Assembly: GCA_016931385.1 (NCBI GenBank)
Contig: JAFGEV010000018.1
Location: 1 to 39,677 of the forward strand
Origin: Prolixibacteraceae bacterium
GTDB taxonomy: Bacteria > Bacteroidota > Bacteroidia > Bacteroidales > Prolixibacteraceae
DNA length: 39,677 nucleotides
Reading direction: 5' to 3'
Each line of letters opens with the position of its first letter. Positions within the stretch are counted from its first letter, which is position 1. The position numbers and the translations under genes were made by a program. Below the pieces are notes generated by a model. The model searched no databases, had not been told where the DNA came from, and worked only from the letters and a program-made list of their open reading frames with translations. Positions 18,362 to 27,484 of the stretch are shown piece after piece.

Positions 18362-18916
18362 TTGGGAACACAAGTAGACATACACAAACAGTTAATTGAG
18401 GCCAGTAAAAAAGGTGATAACCGGGCCCGTCGACAGTTGTACGAGCTATATGCAAGGGCAATGTTTAATATTTGTTACCGCATGATGAACAACCGCGAAG
18501 ATGCCGAGGATATACTTCAGGAAGCCTTTGTTCAGGCATTTATGAAACTCGAAACCTTCCGTTATGAATCGACATTCGGAGCCTGGCTGAAGCGAATTGT
18601 AATCAACACCTGCATCAACTCAATTAACAAAAAGAAACTTGATTTAATGTTGACCGACGACATGTACTATTTTAAAAATATTACTGAAGAAGAAGAGGCC
18701 GAATTGCCATTAACAACAAAAGACATCGAAAATGCGATGGAACAACTCCCGGAAGGAGGCCGCATCGTGTTTTCACTTTACCTTCTTGAAGGTTATGACC
18801 ATGTTGAGATCGCGCAAATACTCGGCATTACCGAGTCGACCTCTAAATCGCAGTATATGCGGGCAAAACGAAAAGTTTACGAAATTTTAAAGGAGAAATA
18901 TTATGAAGAAGCTTGA
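18362..18916 (+). CDS. ECF-type RNA polymerase sigma factor
   Basis: The 184-residue protein has sigma region 2 (about 25-90: YELYARAMFNICYRMM, then EDAEDILQEAFVQAF and the FGAWLKRIVINTC helix). It also has region 4 (about 125-180: LPEGGRIVFSLYLLEGYDHVEIAQIL, then STSKSQYMRAKRKV). It would direct RNA polymerase to a small regulon. The only start available is TTG at 18362: an in-frame stop lies nine bases upstream and no ATG occurs before region 2. It overlaps the next gene by 14 bases, the usual link to a cognate anti-sigma factor. Confidence 0.92.
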   Translation: MGTQVDIHKQLIEASKKGDNRARRQLYELYARAMFNICYRMMNNREDAEDILQEAFVQAFMKLETFRYESTFGAWLKRIVINTCINSINKKKLDLMLTDDMYYFKNITEEEEAELPLTTKDIENAMEQLPEGGRIVFSLYLLEGYDHVEIAQILGITESTSKSQYMRAKRKVYEILKEKYYEEA

Positions 18917-19406
18917 AGATTTCATGCGCACAAACCGTGACGATTTTGACATGCAACTGCCATCACTCGATGTGTGGGACAAAATCGAAACAAAACTGGC
19001 GAAGGAAGAGCGGGGGAAATTTAAAATCTGGAAAGTTTCAGCTGCTGTTGCAGCCGTGCTGGTGCTTGCACTGGTTACCACATTTATGATTAACAGGCCT
19101 GATAAAGGAAAAATCAGGTACGCCGATATTAACGATCCGGTAATGAAAAACCTGATCGAAACAGAAGCATTTTATGCCAAGGAAGTATCGGAAAAAATCA
19201 ATGAGATAAAGAAATGCTACAATATCTATCCTGAGTTGAAGGTAGATATTGAAAATGACCTCAATGAGCTCGATAATATGTATCGGGAACTGCAGAACGA
19301 TTTAAACGAAAATTACTACAACCGGGAAGTGATTGAAGCCATGATCCAAAACAACCGGTTACGCCTTGAAATGGTCGATAGGGTTCTTGATCAAATAAAC
19401 TGCTAA
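18903..19406 (+). CDS. putative membrane anti-sigma factor
   Basis: This 167-residue protein has a cytoplasmic N-terminal part (1-42, with LPSLDVWDKIETKLAKEE), one membrane helix at about 43-63, and an external helical part with many acidic residues (85-165). Position and topology match the anti-sigma factors that follow ECF sigma genes in Bacteroidota. No zinc-binding HxxxCxxC motif is seen. An AAGGAG site about eight bases upstream supports the ATG at 18903, within the sigma gene's end. Function is inferred from context rather than from a recognised domain. Confidence 0.75.
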   Translation: MKKLEDFMRTNRDDFDMQLPSLDVWDKIETKLAKEERGKFKIWKVSAAVAAVLVLALVTTFMINRPDKGKIRYADINDPVMKNLIETEAFYAKEVSEKINEIKKCYNIYPELKVDIENDLNELDNMYRELQNDLNENYYNREVIEAMIQNNRLRLEMVDRVLDQINC

Positions 19407-19409
19407 AAA

Positions 19410-20528
19410 ATGAAGAAACAGAAACTACAATTTAGCCGCAACCAGATAAAAGTAATGTCGCTGACATTTATTTTTCTGCTGGCAACATTAACATCCTTTA
19501 GCCAGGTTAGCGAATCGAGACAACTTTCGAAGAGTTTCAAAATCGGCAAAAGTTCCGTTGTCGATATCAGTAACAAATACGGGGACATCAGCCTCGAAAC
19601 CTGGAAGAAAGACTCAGTTAATGTGGAAATATTTGTCCAGGTTTCTGAAAAAAGTCGTGATAAGCTGAGGAAAAAGATGAACGACATAGGTTTCGAGCTT
19701 ACCCAATCGGGACATTATATCGTAATCAGCACTATTCTTGGCGAAACACAAAATGTCTTTTTCAAGGAATTTACAAAGTTTGTTGAAACCATTGGCATCA
19801 CCGAATCGAAGGTCGAAATCAATATGAAGGTTAAACTACCGGACAACCTCGATTTGCGAATTAACAACAAGTTCGGGAATGTATACCTCGACGATTATAG
19901 CGGTGATGTAAGCATCGATATGTCGAACGGAAAACTGAAAGCCCACAATTTTGATGGATATTGCAATATTAAGATCAGTTTTGGCGATGCGTTTATTAAT
20001 GAAATTGATGCCGGCACCCTTGAAATATACTATGGCGAATTAAACCTTGCCAGCGCACGAAAACTTCGGGTTACCAGCAAAACCTCCGACATTACCATTA
20101 CTGAAGTTGGCGAATTGCTTGCCAACTCGAGCCGTGATGAATATCGCATTAGGATGATCGACAATTTTGAAACCGAATCGAACTGGACCGATTTCTCAAT
20201 TGCCGAGTTCAACAATAAGTCAGATATCAGGATGAATTATGGCGACCTTACCATCGAAAAAGTAAAAAAAGGTTTCGACAATATCTTTATTGATGCACGT
20301 TCGACAAATATCAGCCTTTGCTTTGATAAAGACACCGACATCAATTTCGACATTACAACAAACAATGAAATTAGTTTGCCCATGGAGGCAACCATCGATC
20401 AGAAAGAAAAAATTGACGAAAAGGAAAACATTGTCCGTTATATTGGGCGGACCGGCGATACTGATACCGATACCCCAAAACTGACCATAAAAACCACTTC
20501 GGGGGAAATAATTTTACTAAAGCGCTAA
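19410..20528 (+). CDS. exported DUF4097-type beta-repeat protein
   Basis: The 372-residue protein begins with a positively charged stretch and a signal peptide (VMSLTFIFLLATLTSFSQ). The mature part is a run of short beta strands with turns (NKYGDISLETW, NNKFGNVYLDDYSGDVSI, then MNYGDLTIEKV), the look of a DUF4097/adhesin-like beta-helix. It starts three bases after the anti-sigma gene, so it belongs to that operon. Such proteins accompany ECF pairs across the phylum and are presumed to be envelope-associated. No catalytic motif is seen. The C-terminus (PKLTIKTTSGEIILL) matches the DUF4097 ending. Confidence 0.78.
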   Translation: MKKQKLQFSRNQIKVMSLTFIFLLATLTSFSQVSESRQLSKSFKIGKSSVVDISNKYGDISLETWKKDSVNVEIFVQVSEKSRDKLRKKMNDIGFELTQSGHYIVISTILGETQNVFFKEFTKFVETIGITESKVEINMKVKLPDNLDLRINNKFGNVYLDDYSGDVSIDMSNGKLKAHNFDGYCNIKISFGDAFINEIDAGTLEIYYGELNLASARKLRVTSKTSDITITEVGELLANSSRDEYRIRMIDNFETESNWTDFSIAEFNNKSDIRMNYGDLTIEKVKKGFDNIFIDARSTNISLCFDKDTDINFDITTNNEISLPMEATIDQKEKIDEKENIVRYIGRTGDTDTDTPKLTIKTTSGEIILLKR

Positions 20529-20603
20529 AAAAAATAAATGAATTGCAACCCTTTAATTTTTTACCTGTATTTATTAACAGAAATCATTTAATTGTATAGC
20601 CAG

Positions 20604-21398
20604 ATGAAAACAAAAGTTATTACACTTATCGTCTCAATAATACTGACAGTAACATTTACGGGGTGTTATTTTAATATAAACCAATTGACCATCGTTGGCA
20701 ATGGTGAACTTATTGAGGAAATACGGAACTTACCCGAATTTGACGAGATTGTTTCGAACGGCAGCTACAATGTCTATTATGAATATGCCGATTCGCATCA
20801 GGTACGTATCGTATGCGAATCGAACCTGATGCCTTATGTTGAAACTTCAGTTTTCGACAAAAGGCTCGATATTCGCAGCCCATTTCACGTGAGCATAAGC
20901 CATTACCTTCCAATTGATGTATACATAAAAAGCCCCTCGATAAGCAGGATTGTCCTGGCCGGTTCGGGCGAGATTGAAACATGCACACTTAATGAACCAG
21001 CCCTTGAAATAGAACTTGACGGTTCGGGGGAAATTTACAGCGAATTCAGGGGAAACGACCTTGACATAAAGGTTACCGGTTCGGGCGAAATCTATATGGA
21101 TGCAGAATGCCAGGCCATTACATACTGGTGCAATGCCTCAGGTGACCTCACAATTGATGGCTTTACGGATTTATCAAAATATACAATTATAGGCTCGGGC
21201 GATGTTAACGCATTAAGTTTTCCTTGTGCCGAAGCCAATATAAATATTTCCGGATCAGGCGAAGTTTATATTAATGTCGAAGACCGGTTAAACGTAAATA
21301 TCAGCGGGAGCGGCGATGTATATTATGTTGGGAATCCAGTTATTAACCAAATCATAACAGGTTCGGGCGAGTTGATTAATAAAAATACAAATTTGTAA
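20604..21398 (+). CDS. GIN-domain (DUF2807) lipoprotein
   Basis: From the ATG at 20604 the product has 264 residues (an upstream TTG at 20592 is less likely). A lipoprotein signal (ILTVTFTGC) places it in the envelope. Its body is a beta-helix of short repeats centred on G-S-G-E/D followed by a hydrophobic pair: LAGSGEI, LDGSGEI, VTGSGEI, IGSGDV, ISGSGEV, ISGSGDV and ITGSGEL, the hallmark of the putative autotransporter-adhesin head GIN domain. The residues preceding the repeats (LPEFDEIVSNGSYNVYYEY) match the family N-terminus. It follows the DUF4097 gene by 75 bases and probably belongs to the same ECF-controlled set. Confidence 0.87.
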   Translation: MKTKVITLIVSIILTVTFTGCYFNINQLTIVGNGELIEEIRNLPEFDEIVSNGSYNVYYEYADSHQVRIVCESNLMPYVETSVFDKRLDIRSPFHVSISHYLPIDVYIKSPSISRIVLAGSGEIETCTLNEPALEIELDGSGEIYSEFRGNDLDIKVTGSGEIYMDAECQAITYWCNASGDLTIDGFTDLSKYTIIGSGDVNALSFPCAEANINISGSGEVYINVEDRLNVNISGSGDVYYVGNPVINQIITGSGELINKNTNL

Positions 21399-21441
21399 AT
21401 TTGTAAATGCTGACATTCAAAAACCTAACAAAATTGAAAAA

Positions 21442-21939
21442 GTGAAAATTCTGTTTCTATTACTAATTCTTACCCTGGGCCTTGCAACGGTAAAAGCCCA
21501 AAAATTCGAAAGGGCAGTGGGCATAAGGCTGGGACATTCTTCAGGTATTTATTATGATGTAGAGAAAGAAGACTTATCTACCCTTAGGTTTATGATAACC
21601 TTCAGAGAAGGGGGCGACCAGTTTATAGCCATGAAATATTTTCACAACTATAGTTTTGACAAATTGCCTGAAAATTTTTCAATTTATTATGGTTACGGTA
21701 TCCATGCAGGTTATACCAAATGGGAACAATATATCCAAAACGAAGAACATGGATATTATTGGGAAAAAATTTCAGCCCCTGTTATTGGGCTTGATGGACT
21801 GATTGGCGTATCATACGATTTCAGAAGAATACCCCTTTCTATTACCTGCGACCTGAAACCATATTTCGACTTCTGGGGAAAAAACATTTTTAAGGCAGTA
21901 CCCCTCGATTTTGCCTTTGGCGTTAATTACAGCTTTTAA
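21442..21939 (+). CDS. small exported protein, probable outer-membrane beta-barrel
   Basis: The 165-residue product starts at GTG 21442 with a clear signal peptide (MKILFLLLILTLGLATVKAQ). The mature protein has alternating hydrophobic/aromatic strands and ends in VNYSF, an aromatic C-terminus suited to an outer-membrane barrel. Features such as YHNYSF, YYGYGIHAGY and GVSYDF are common in small Bacteroidota porin-like proteins. I recognise no specific family. It lies between the GIN lipoprotein and another exported protein and is probably co-transcribed. Confidence 0.7.
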   Translation: MKILFLLLILTLGLATVKAQKFERAVGIRLGHSSGIYYDVEKEDLSTLRFMITFREGGDQFIAMKYFHNYSFDKLPENFSIYYGYGIHAGYTKWEQYIQNEEHGYYWEKISAPVIGLDGLIGVSYDFRRIPLSITCDLKPYFDFWGKNIFKAVPLDFAFGVNYSF

Positions 21940-21965
21940 TTCGTAACACAATAATTTTAAATGCC

Positions 21966-22607
21966 ATGAAAACAATTTCTTCAATACTCATTTTATTATT
22001 GCTTGCCTTATCGGTGGCAGCCCAGGAAAACATCCGTTTTGGAGGCTACGACGACCAGGAAGTAAAAACAATTTTCAAAAAAGAGAAACGTGATGGATTT
22101 TACGGAGGCTTCTCCATGGGCTACTCCCCTATCGACAACAAAGACGGAATTACCATGTCGGCAAGGGGTTGCTGGATCATGGACCATTTTTTCTCTTTCG
22201 GTATCGGTGGTACAGCATTCCTTAACGACATTGACCAAATCCCCTGGAATTATTACTTTAACAATGAAGCTGTAAGTGAAACAAGCCTTGCAGGAGGATA
22301 CGGAGGGCTGATTCTCGAACCCATTATTTTCCCCCTTTTCCCTGTTCATGTTTCATTCCCCATATTGGTGGGAGTTGGGGGCATCAGCAATTATCAAAGT
22401 TACGATTATTACTCCACGTACTATTTAAGTGATTTTTTCTGGGTTGTTGAACCCGCCGTTGAGTTAGAGGTAAACTTTACCAAATGGTTACGCATAGCCT
22501 TTTACGGAACATACCGAATTACATCCGACCTTGACATTGAAGGCGTTTCAAAAAATGCCCTGAAAGGATATTCGGCTGGCGTTACTTTAAAAATGGGACA
22601 ATTCTGA
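21966..22607 (+). CDS. exported outer-membrane-like protein of unknown function
   Basis: The 213-residue protein has a signal peptide (MKTISSILILLLLALSVAAQ). It then has glycine- and aromatic-rich segments (FYGGFSMGYSPI, FGIGGTAFL, GGYGGLILEP) typical of small beta-barrels. The C-terminus (GYSAGVTLKMGQF) again ends in an aromatic residue after alternating residues. No precise family is recognised. A good terminator follows at 22633-22666, so this is the last gene of the group begun by the ECF sigma factor at 18362 or by an internal promoter. Confidence 0.72.
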   Translation: MKTISSILILLLLALSVAAQENIRFGGYDDQEVKTIFKKEKRDGFYGGFSMGYSPIDNKDGITMSARGCWIMDHFFSFGIGGTAFLNDIDQIPWNYYFNNEAVSETSLAGGYGGLILEPIIFPLFPVHVSFPILVGVGGISNYQSYDYYSTYYLSDFFWVVEPAVELEVNFTKWLRIAFYGTYRITSDLDIEGVSKNALKGYSAGVTLKMGQF

Positions 22608-22632
22608 TATCTTTTAGTACAAGAAATTTGTT

Positions 22633-22666
22633 ACCCGTTTTGGAAATTATTGAAACGGGTTTTTTT
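22633..22666 (+). terminator. rho-independent terminator
   Basis: ACCCGTTT (22633-22640) pairs with AAACGGGT (22653-22660), an 8-base stem with a 12-base loop, followed by TTTTTT. It lies 25 bases after the stop of the exported protein gene and closes the ECF-linked cluster. Confidence 0.85.
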
Positions 22667-22702
22667 ATTAAATTCGCTACCCTTAATCAAAACATATATA
22701 AA

Positions 22703-22996
22703 ATGGCCGTAACTACATGTGTTCATGTTTGGGTTTTACCCGATAAAATTGATGAGTTTATAAAAGCTTCGGTAGAGAATAATAAGCATTCGGTTCAGGA
22801 ACCGGGCAACCACAGGTTTGATATTTGCCAGGATGCTTCTGACCCTTGTAAATTTCTACTTTATGAAGCTTATATAGATGAGCAATCGGCGGCAGCCCAT
22901 AAAGAAACTGTCCATTATAAAAAGTGGCGCGATACTGTTGCCCCTTTTATGGCCCAGCCCAGGCAGGGCATAAAGTATAACATACTGGCATACTAA
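22703..22996 (+). CDS. ABM-domain protein, putative quinol monooxygenase-like
   Basis: Starting at ATG 22703 the product has 97 residues. The frame is open further upstream, but that part covers the terminator. It has the antibiotic-biosynthesis-monooxygenase (YgiN/LsrG-like) dimeric ferredoxin-like fold: TCVHVWVLPDKIDEFIKAS, then E-PGNHRFDICQD and YEAYIDEQSAAAHKET near residue 55-70, followed by HYKKWRDTV. Family members act on quinols, small carbonyl compounds or heme; the substrate here is unknown. It is followed 10 bases later by an iron-containing alcohol dehydrogenase, so a joint role in aldehyde or quinone metabolism is plausible but inferred. Confidence 0.82.
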   Translation: MAVTTCVHVWVLPDKIDEFIKASVENNKHSVQEPGNHRFDICQDASDPCKFLLYEAYIDEQSAAAHKETVHYKKWRDTVAPFMAQPRQGIKYNILAY

Positions 22997-23006
22997 GTTC
23001 GAACGT

Positions 23007-24191
23007 ATGAGCGGATTTTCATTAAGCAGGATACCGGAACTGACCTTTGGTGCTGGCAAACTCAAGCTCCTGCCCGGAATACTGGAAAGATATGGCAATC
23101 GTTTATTGATGGTTACCGGAAAAAGTTCATTTTCGCAATCGTCACAAGGCATCCACTTGTTCAACGAACTGACAGAAAAAAAATACAGGTGGTCGGTATT
23201 TACTGTAAGCAACGAGCCATCGACCGAAATAGTTGACAGCGCTGTTGAAAAATACCGCGACAACCTGCCCTCAGCAGTTGTGGCCATTGGCGGCGGAAGT
23301 GTTATCGATGCCGGGAAAGCCATTTCGGCCATGCTGGTCAGCCCTGGAAAAATTGAACATTATCTTGAAGGCATAGGGAATGTTATACCCTCTGGTGAAA
23401 AAATTCCTTTCATAGCTGTTCCCACAACTGCCGGTACGGGAAGCGAAGCTACCAAAAATGCTGTGATCTCAAGAATCGGGAAAAACGGTTTCAAAAAATC
23501 ATTACGTCACGACAATTACATCCCCGACTTAGCGCTAATCGATCCGGAACTTCAACTTTCATGTCCGGCAAAACTTACAGCATGCAGCGGCATGGATGCT
23601 TTTAGCCAACTTCTCGAATCATACTTGTCAACAAAGGCAAATCCTATGACCGATGCCCTTGCGCTGGAAGGGATAAAGCATGTTCACCGATCGTTGGTGC
23701 AACTGGTTAAAGACAATCTGCACGACATTGATTTAAGGTCGAAAATGGCCTATGCCGCATGGCTATCGGGTATAACACTTGCGAATGCCGGGCTGGGTAC
23801 AGTGCATGGTTTTGCTTCATCCATAGGTGCGATGTTCAACATTCCCCATGGTGTTGTGTGCGGAACGCTTATGGCCGAAACCAACAGGCTTACACTTGAG
23901 AAGCTGAATAAAATGCCTGGTAAAAAGCATTTTCTGAAAAAATATGCATTGGTTGGAAAAATCATTTCAGGACAAAAAGGGAATAAAACTGATGATTATT
24001 ATGCCCTTGCATTTATTGATCATTTAAAAGAGATGACATTTCAACTTCAAATACCCAAACTTTCGGAATATGGTGTTACACCTGAAAAATATGAAGCCAT
24101 TGCTTCTGAAACATCAAATAAAAATAATCCTGAAAATCTTTCAAAAGAAGACTTAGTCAGGATCCTTTCACGAAGTAATACTATTGATTAG
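23007..24191 (+). CDS. iron-containing alcohol dehydrogenase
   Basis: The 394-residue protein is a group III (Fe-dependent) alcohol dehydrogenase. It has the cofactor loop AIGGGSVIDAGKA (95-103), the TTAGTGSE segment at 140-147, and metal-site residues D197 (GMDAFSQ), H267 (TVHGFAS) and H281 (IPHGVVCG). The usual second His of the metal site is Q201, a variant seen in some family members, so metal preference is uncertain. The enzyme would interconvert an alcohol and aldehyde/ketone with NAD(P). It begins 10 bases after the monooxygenase-like gene. The 242 bases after its stop hold no visible terminator or gene. Confidence 0.9.
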   Translation: MSGFSLSRIPELTFGAGKLKLLPGILERYGNRLLMVTGKSSFSQSSQGIHLFNELTEKKYRWSVFTVSNEPSTEIVDSAVEKYRDNLPSAVVAIGGGSVIDAGKAISAMLVSPGKIEHYLEGIGNVIPSGEKIPFIAVPTTAGTGSEATKNAVISRIGKNGFKKSLRHDNYIPDLALIDPELQLSCPAKLTACSGMDAFSQLLESYLSTKANPMTDALALEGIKHVHRSLVQLVKDNLHDIDLRSKMAYAAWLSGITLANAGLGTVHGFASSIGAMFNIPHGVVCGTLMAETNRLTLEKLNKMPGKKHFLKKYALVGKIISGQKGNKTDDYYALAFIDHLKEMTFQLQIPKLSEYGVTPEKYEAIASETSNKNNPENLSKEDLVRILSRSNTID

Positions 24192-24433
24192 CTGAATTTT
24201 AGTTACTGAATCTGGCAGATACGAAAACTTGTACAGGATGACTACCCTATCATATTTCTTTAAAAAACCTTCCCTGTTTTTTTCATAATAAATGAATACT
24301 TCTGTCATTTTTTTTTATTGATTTTAGGCTAAAAATTCATAACTTAACTGATCTGAATTTTAATGCGACTTATTACGTGAAATCTTTAACTGACTTAACA
24401 TCATTATTGTTAACAGCCAAAAATAAATAATCT

Positions 24434-26401
24434 ATGAGAAAAATAATTTTACTTATAGCATTGATGTTTCTGACCTGTTTAGCAGAGGCAAAAAGCAACG
24501 CAACCAAATTTAATTCAAAATCAGCACTCTCGAGTGATAATGTAATGTCGAAAGTAAATGAACTTCCCCAAAGTTTCAGGCAAACTTCCAAAACCGACGA
24601 TTTACCCAACCTGGAGATCTTTACATACGCAGATTGGAGTGCACCCTTACTCTTCAATCATGCACCCGATGTCAACACCGGTGAATTTGAGTTTTTGAAT
24701 ACAGATATATTTTTTATGTCACTGAGCTATGCCAATACAACCGACACTCCAACAGGTAGTTTTTTTGTCATGGTGTTGATGGATGGAACCGACACACTTT
24801 GGTCAAGGCAGGTTGAATCGACTATTGCCAATTGCAGTTACGGTTTCCTGAATATTCCTGTTGCAAGGCTTGAAATTGGAAATCATACTTTGGAGCTTAT
24901 TGTTGACACTCAAAACGAAGTTGAGGAATCGGATGAAACAGATAATATCTATACAGTACAAATAACAGTTTTGAACGATCCTGATGGATTTGTCAACCTT
25001 GCACCACAACTTGATGCAGGTTGGGTAACCCCTTTATTTCTTTCGCATTTCATGGGTGCCATTCAGCCCGATTTTGTATTTTACAACTCACGCGACATAT
25101 ACCTGAACCTTTGTTTTGGAAATAATGGCAACCTCCCCTGCGATTCATTCCATTATATGGTTATTATTGAATCTTACGATACGATCTGGTCATTTGACAT
25201 GGGGCCGATACAACCTGATTGGATCAGAGGTATTAACGACGAAAATATTGGCCGGTTCCCACCAGGGGATTATACTTTAACAATGGTTCTTGATTCGGAA
25301 AATGCAATTCCTGAATCGGATGAAAATGATAATCAGATCTCTGTTGATTTTACCGTATTTTACGATCCCGGTGACCTTCCCAATATTGATGCTTTTACAC
25401 CTCCTGAGTGGGATGCTCCATTGATTATCAGCAACAGTGTTGATGCCGGAACAAGCATGGATGAAGTACTTCAAAGTGATAATCTGTTTATTGGTTTTGG
25501 CTGCAGTAATCCTGATGAGTTGCCGGTAGGTCCATTCAACGTTTCAGTTGTACTAAACGACACAGAGGTTCTTGCTACCCGGTCACTCCCGGAATTATTG
25601 CCCGACAGGTTTCATTACTGGCCAAACATTGAAATAGGATCACTTGATCCCGGAGAATACACCCTTAGCCTGAAAGTTGATGCAGATAATGACGTTCCCG
25701 AAACTGACGAAGAAGACAATCTGTATTCATTTAGTTTCACTGTGAATTACGATGTCGCTTTAATGGCCAACCTTACCCCCAATGTCATTCCAGGAACGGA
25801 TGCGCCGTTAATTTTAAGCAATGCCGAAGAGGCAGCATCAAGTATTACAGAGTTTCTCACCACCGATGTGGTTTATATATCATTTTCGTTACAGAATAAC
25901 TCCAATAACCCGGCGGGGCAGTTTGTAGCAAGTATTTTAAAGAATAACAGTGATACCCTGGCTACACAGCATATAGTGGGATTGGAAGCCGGAACTTCTA
26001 TCGATTGGAAAGATATTAATATTGGAATGCTAGGCCCCGGTGAGTATACCCTAAGTTTATTGATTGACCCTGATAACCGGGTTATGGAGCAGGATGAAAC
26101 TGACAACAATTATTCTATAAGCTTTTCTGTTTCAGAACCCTTGGCAACAAGCGTTTTACTTGTAAAGGATGTAAAAATATGGCCCAATCCGGCTACAAAT
26201 GGAATCAGAATAGAATTTGTCAATGATACTTCATGTGAAATTGAACTTATAAATCTATGTGGCGAGAAACTGCTTCATCGTTCAGCAAATAAACTGTCAG
26301 CTTTAAATCTTAACATTAACAAAATTCCAGAAGGCATTCATTTACTGAAAATCACAGGGCACGAGTTTTCACTTGTTCAGAAAATCGTAGTCAGAAAATA
26401 G
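24434..26401 (+). CDS. secreted CARDB-repeat protein with T9SS sorting domain
   Basis: The 655-residue protein has a signal peptide (IILLIALMFLTCLAEA). Four repeats of exactly 129 residues start at residues 59, 188, 317 and 446. Each runs from an N-L/I-x-x-F/P opening through a hydrophobic LI/LL-x-SN/NH segment to an acidic motif such as ESDETDNIYTV or E-x-DE-x-DN. This is the Ig-like CARDB pattern, likely binding calcium or glycans. A type A sorting domain (WPNPATNGIRI ... IPEGIHLLKI) occupies ~580-655. It is probably displayed on the cell surface through the type IX system. It is convergent with the LamG-type gene, sharing a terminator. Confidence 0.85.
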   Translation: MRKIILLIALMFLTCLAEAKSNATKFNSKSALSSDNVMSKVNELPQSFRQTSKTDDLPNLEIFTYADWSAPLLFNHAPDVNTGEFEFLNTDIFFMSLSYANTTDTPTGSFFVMVLMDGTDTLWSRQVESTIANCSYGFLNIPVARLEIGNHTLELIVDTQNEVEESDETDNIYTVQITVLNDPDGFVNLAPQLDAGWVTPLFLSHFMGAIQPDFVFYNSRDIYLNLCFGNNGNLPCDSFHYMVIIESYDTIWSFDMGPIQPDWIRGINDENIGRFPPGDYTLTMVLDSENAIPESDENDNQISVDFTVFYDPGDLPNIDAFTPPEWDAPLIISNSVDAGTSMDEVLQSDNLFIGFGCSNPDELPVGPFNVSVVLNDTEVLATRSLPELLPDRFHYWPNIEIGSLDPGEYTLSLKVDADNDVPETDEEDNLYSFSFTVNYDVALMANLTPNVIPGTDAPLILSNAEEAASSITEFLTTDVVYISFSLQNNSNNPAGQFVASILKNNSDTLATQHIVGLEAGTSIDWKDINIGMLGPGEYTLSLLIDPDNRVMEQDETDNNYSISFSVSEPLATSVLLVKDVKIWPNPATNGIRIEFVNDTSCEIELINLCGEKLLHRSANKLSALNLNINKIPEGIHLLKITGHEFSLVQKIVVRK

Positions 26402-26424
26402 TACATTTGAAATAGTAGAAAACT

Positions 26425-26474
26425 AAAACCCTCTATGCATTTATAAAATAATGTATAAAGCATAGAGGGTTTTT
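26425..26474. terminator. strong bidirectional terminator
   Basis: AAAACCCTCTATGC (26425-26438) pairs with GCATAGAGGGTTTT (26460-26473), 14 bases without mismatch. The stem can extend by six more pairs (TTTATA with TATAAA) past a single unpaired A. T-runs follow on both strands. It sits between convergent genes ending at 26401 and 26510 and serves both. Confidence 0.92.
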
Positions 26475-26509
26475 GATCCATTTATAGTAAGCAGTCAGAT
26501 TATAATATA

Positions 26510-27484
26510 CTATTGAACAACGACCTTTTGTGAGTAAATTTTGTCGTTGGCTTTTACTTTAACGATATACAGCCCTCTCCCCGATTCAATTGAAGTTTCA
26601 TTGTTGAAATTTACATTTGCAATTCTTTGGCCTGTAATGTTGAATAATTCAGCTTGGCCACTATTAAACCCTGTGTGGTTCAATGAAATATTAATCCTGT
26701 TATTCGCTGTATAGATATCAGGTTTAAAATTGTTGCCATGAAGCGTTACATTGTTTATTTGAACGTTTGGATCAACAGTTAAATCAGCAACTTCACCTTC
26801 CGACAATGCTGCATTGTAAATGTTAAACTTATGGATTGTACCAATCCAGCATGGGTCGGCAGTGTAACCACCTTTACCCACGTAAGCAAAGTCGTTGCTC
26901 AATCCCCAAATACCGTTACCCACTATTGCGAGGTCACCTTCACCCTGCAACTCACCGTCGATGTAAAAATAGAGGAACGATTCATCGATTGTTAATACAT
27001 ACGAATGGAAAGTGCCATCGTCATATTCCGGACCATTTGCTCCGGTTTCGGCCTCACCGTAAGGGGCGCTCATATTAACTGTTGAAATTGCCCCGCGGCT
27101 GACATCGTCGCCACGCGCAGCAGAAATAAAACATCCCTGGGTGCCCAATCCATTTGTGCTGCCACCAAGGTAACACAGCATCGTAAACCCGGTGTTTGCC
27201 CCGGCTTCCGATGTAGCCCATATTTCAAGGGTGAGCGCTTCGTAGGAATTAATCTCAAAGCCCATGGTGCTCATATCCATATGTGAATCGCCACCAGGCA
27301 AGATTAAATCGGAACCATCGATAAAAGCATCTCCAATCAGAATAGCATCCTCCCCGGTAACATCATCGGTTGGGGTACCTTCCTGAAATGAGAAAGAGTG
27401 TGTTAAACTGCCTTGTGCCGTTGCATTTACACCAAAACACAACATAAAGGCCAGAATTAAAAGGTATAGTAAATGTTTTTTCAT
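26510..27484 (-). CDS. secreted LamG/concanavalin-like protein with T9SS sorting domain
   Basis: The 324-residue protein has a signal peptide (MKKHLLYLLILAFMLCFGVN, cut near ATAQG). A LamG/pentraxin-type beta-sandwich follows (about 28-235) with EALTLEIWATSEA, HSYVLTIDESFLYFYIDGEL and IHKFNIYNAALSEGEVADL. That last motif is typical of LamG domains in secreted glycan-associated proteins. A C-terminal T9SS sorting domain (about 250-324) ends in GRGLYIVKVKANDKIYSQKVVVQ-like strands. Carbohydrate binding is the likely role. It shares a bidirectional terminator with the convergent CARDB gene. The nearest upstream gene is 477 bases away. Confidence 0.85.
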   Translation of the reverse strand: MKKHLLYLLILAFMLCFGVNATAQGSLTHSFSFQEGTPTDDVTGEDAILIGDAFIDGSDLILPGGDSHMDMSTMGFEINSYEALTLEIWATSEAGANTGFTMLCYLGGSTNGLGTQGCFISAARGDDVSRGAISTVNMSAPYGEAETGANGPEYDDGTFHSYVLTIDESFLYFYIDGELQGEGDLAIVGNGIWGLSNDFAYVGKGGYTADPCWIGTIHKFNIYNAALSEGEVADLTVDPNVQINNVTLHGNNFKPDIYTANNRINISLNHTGFNSGQAELFNITGQRIANVNFNNETSIESGRGLYIVKVKANDKIYSQKVVVQ

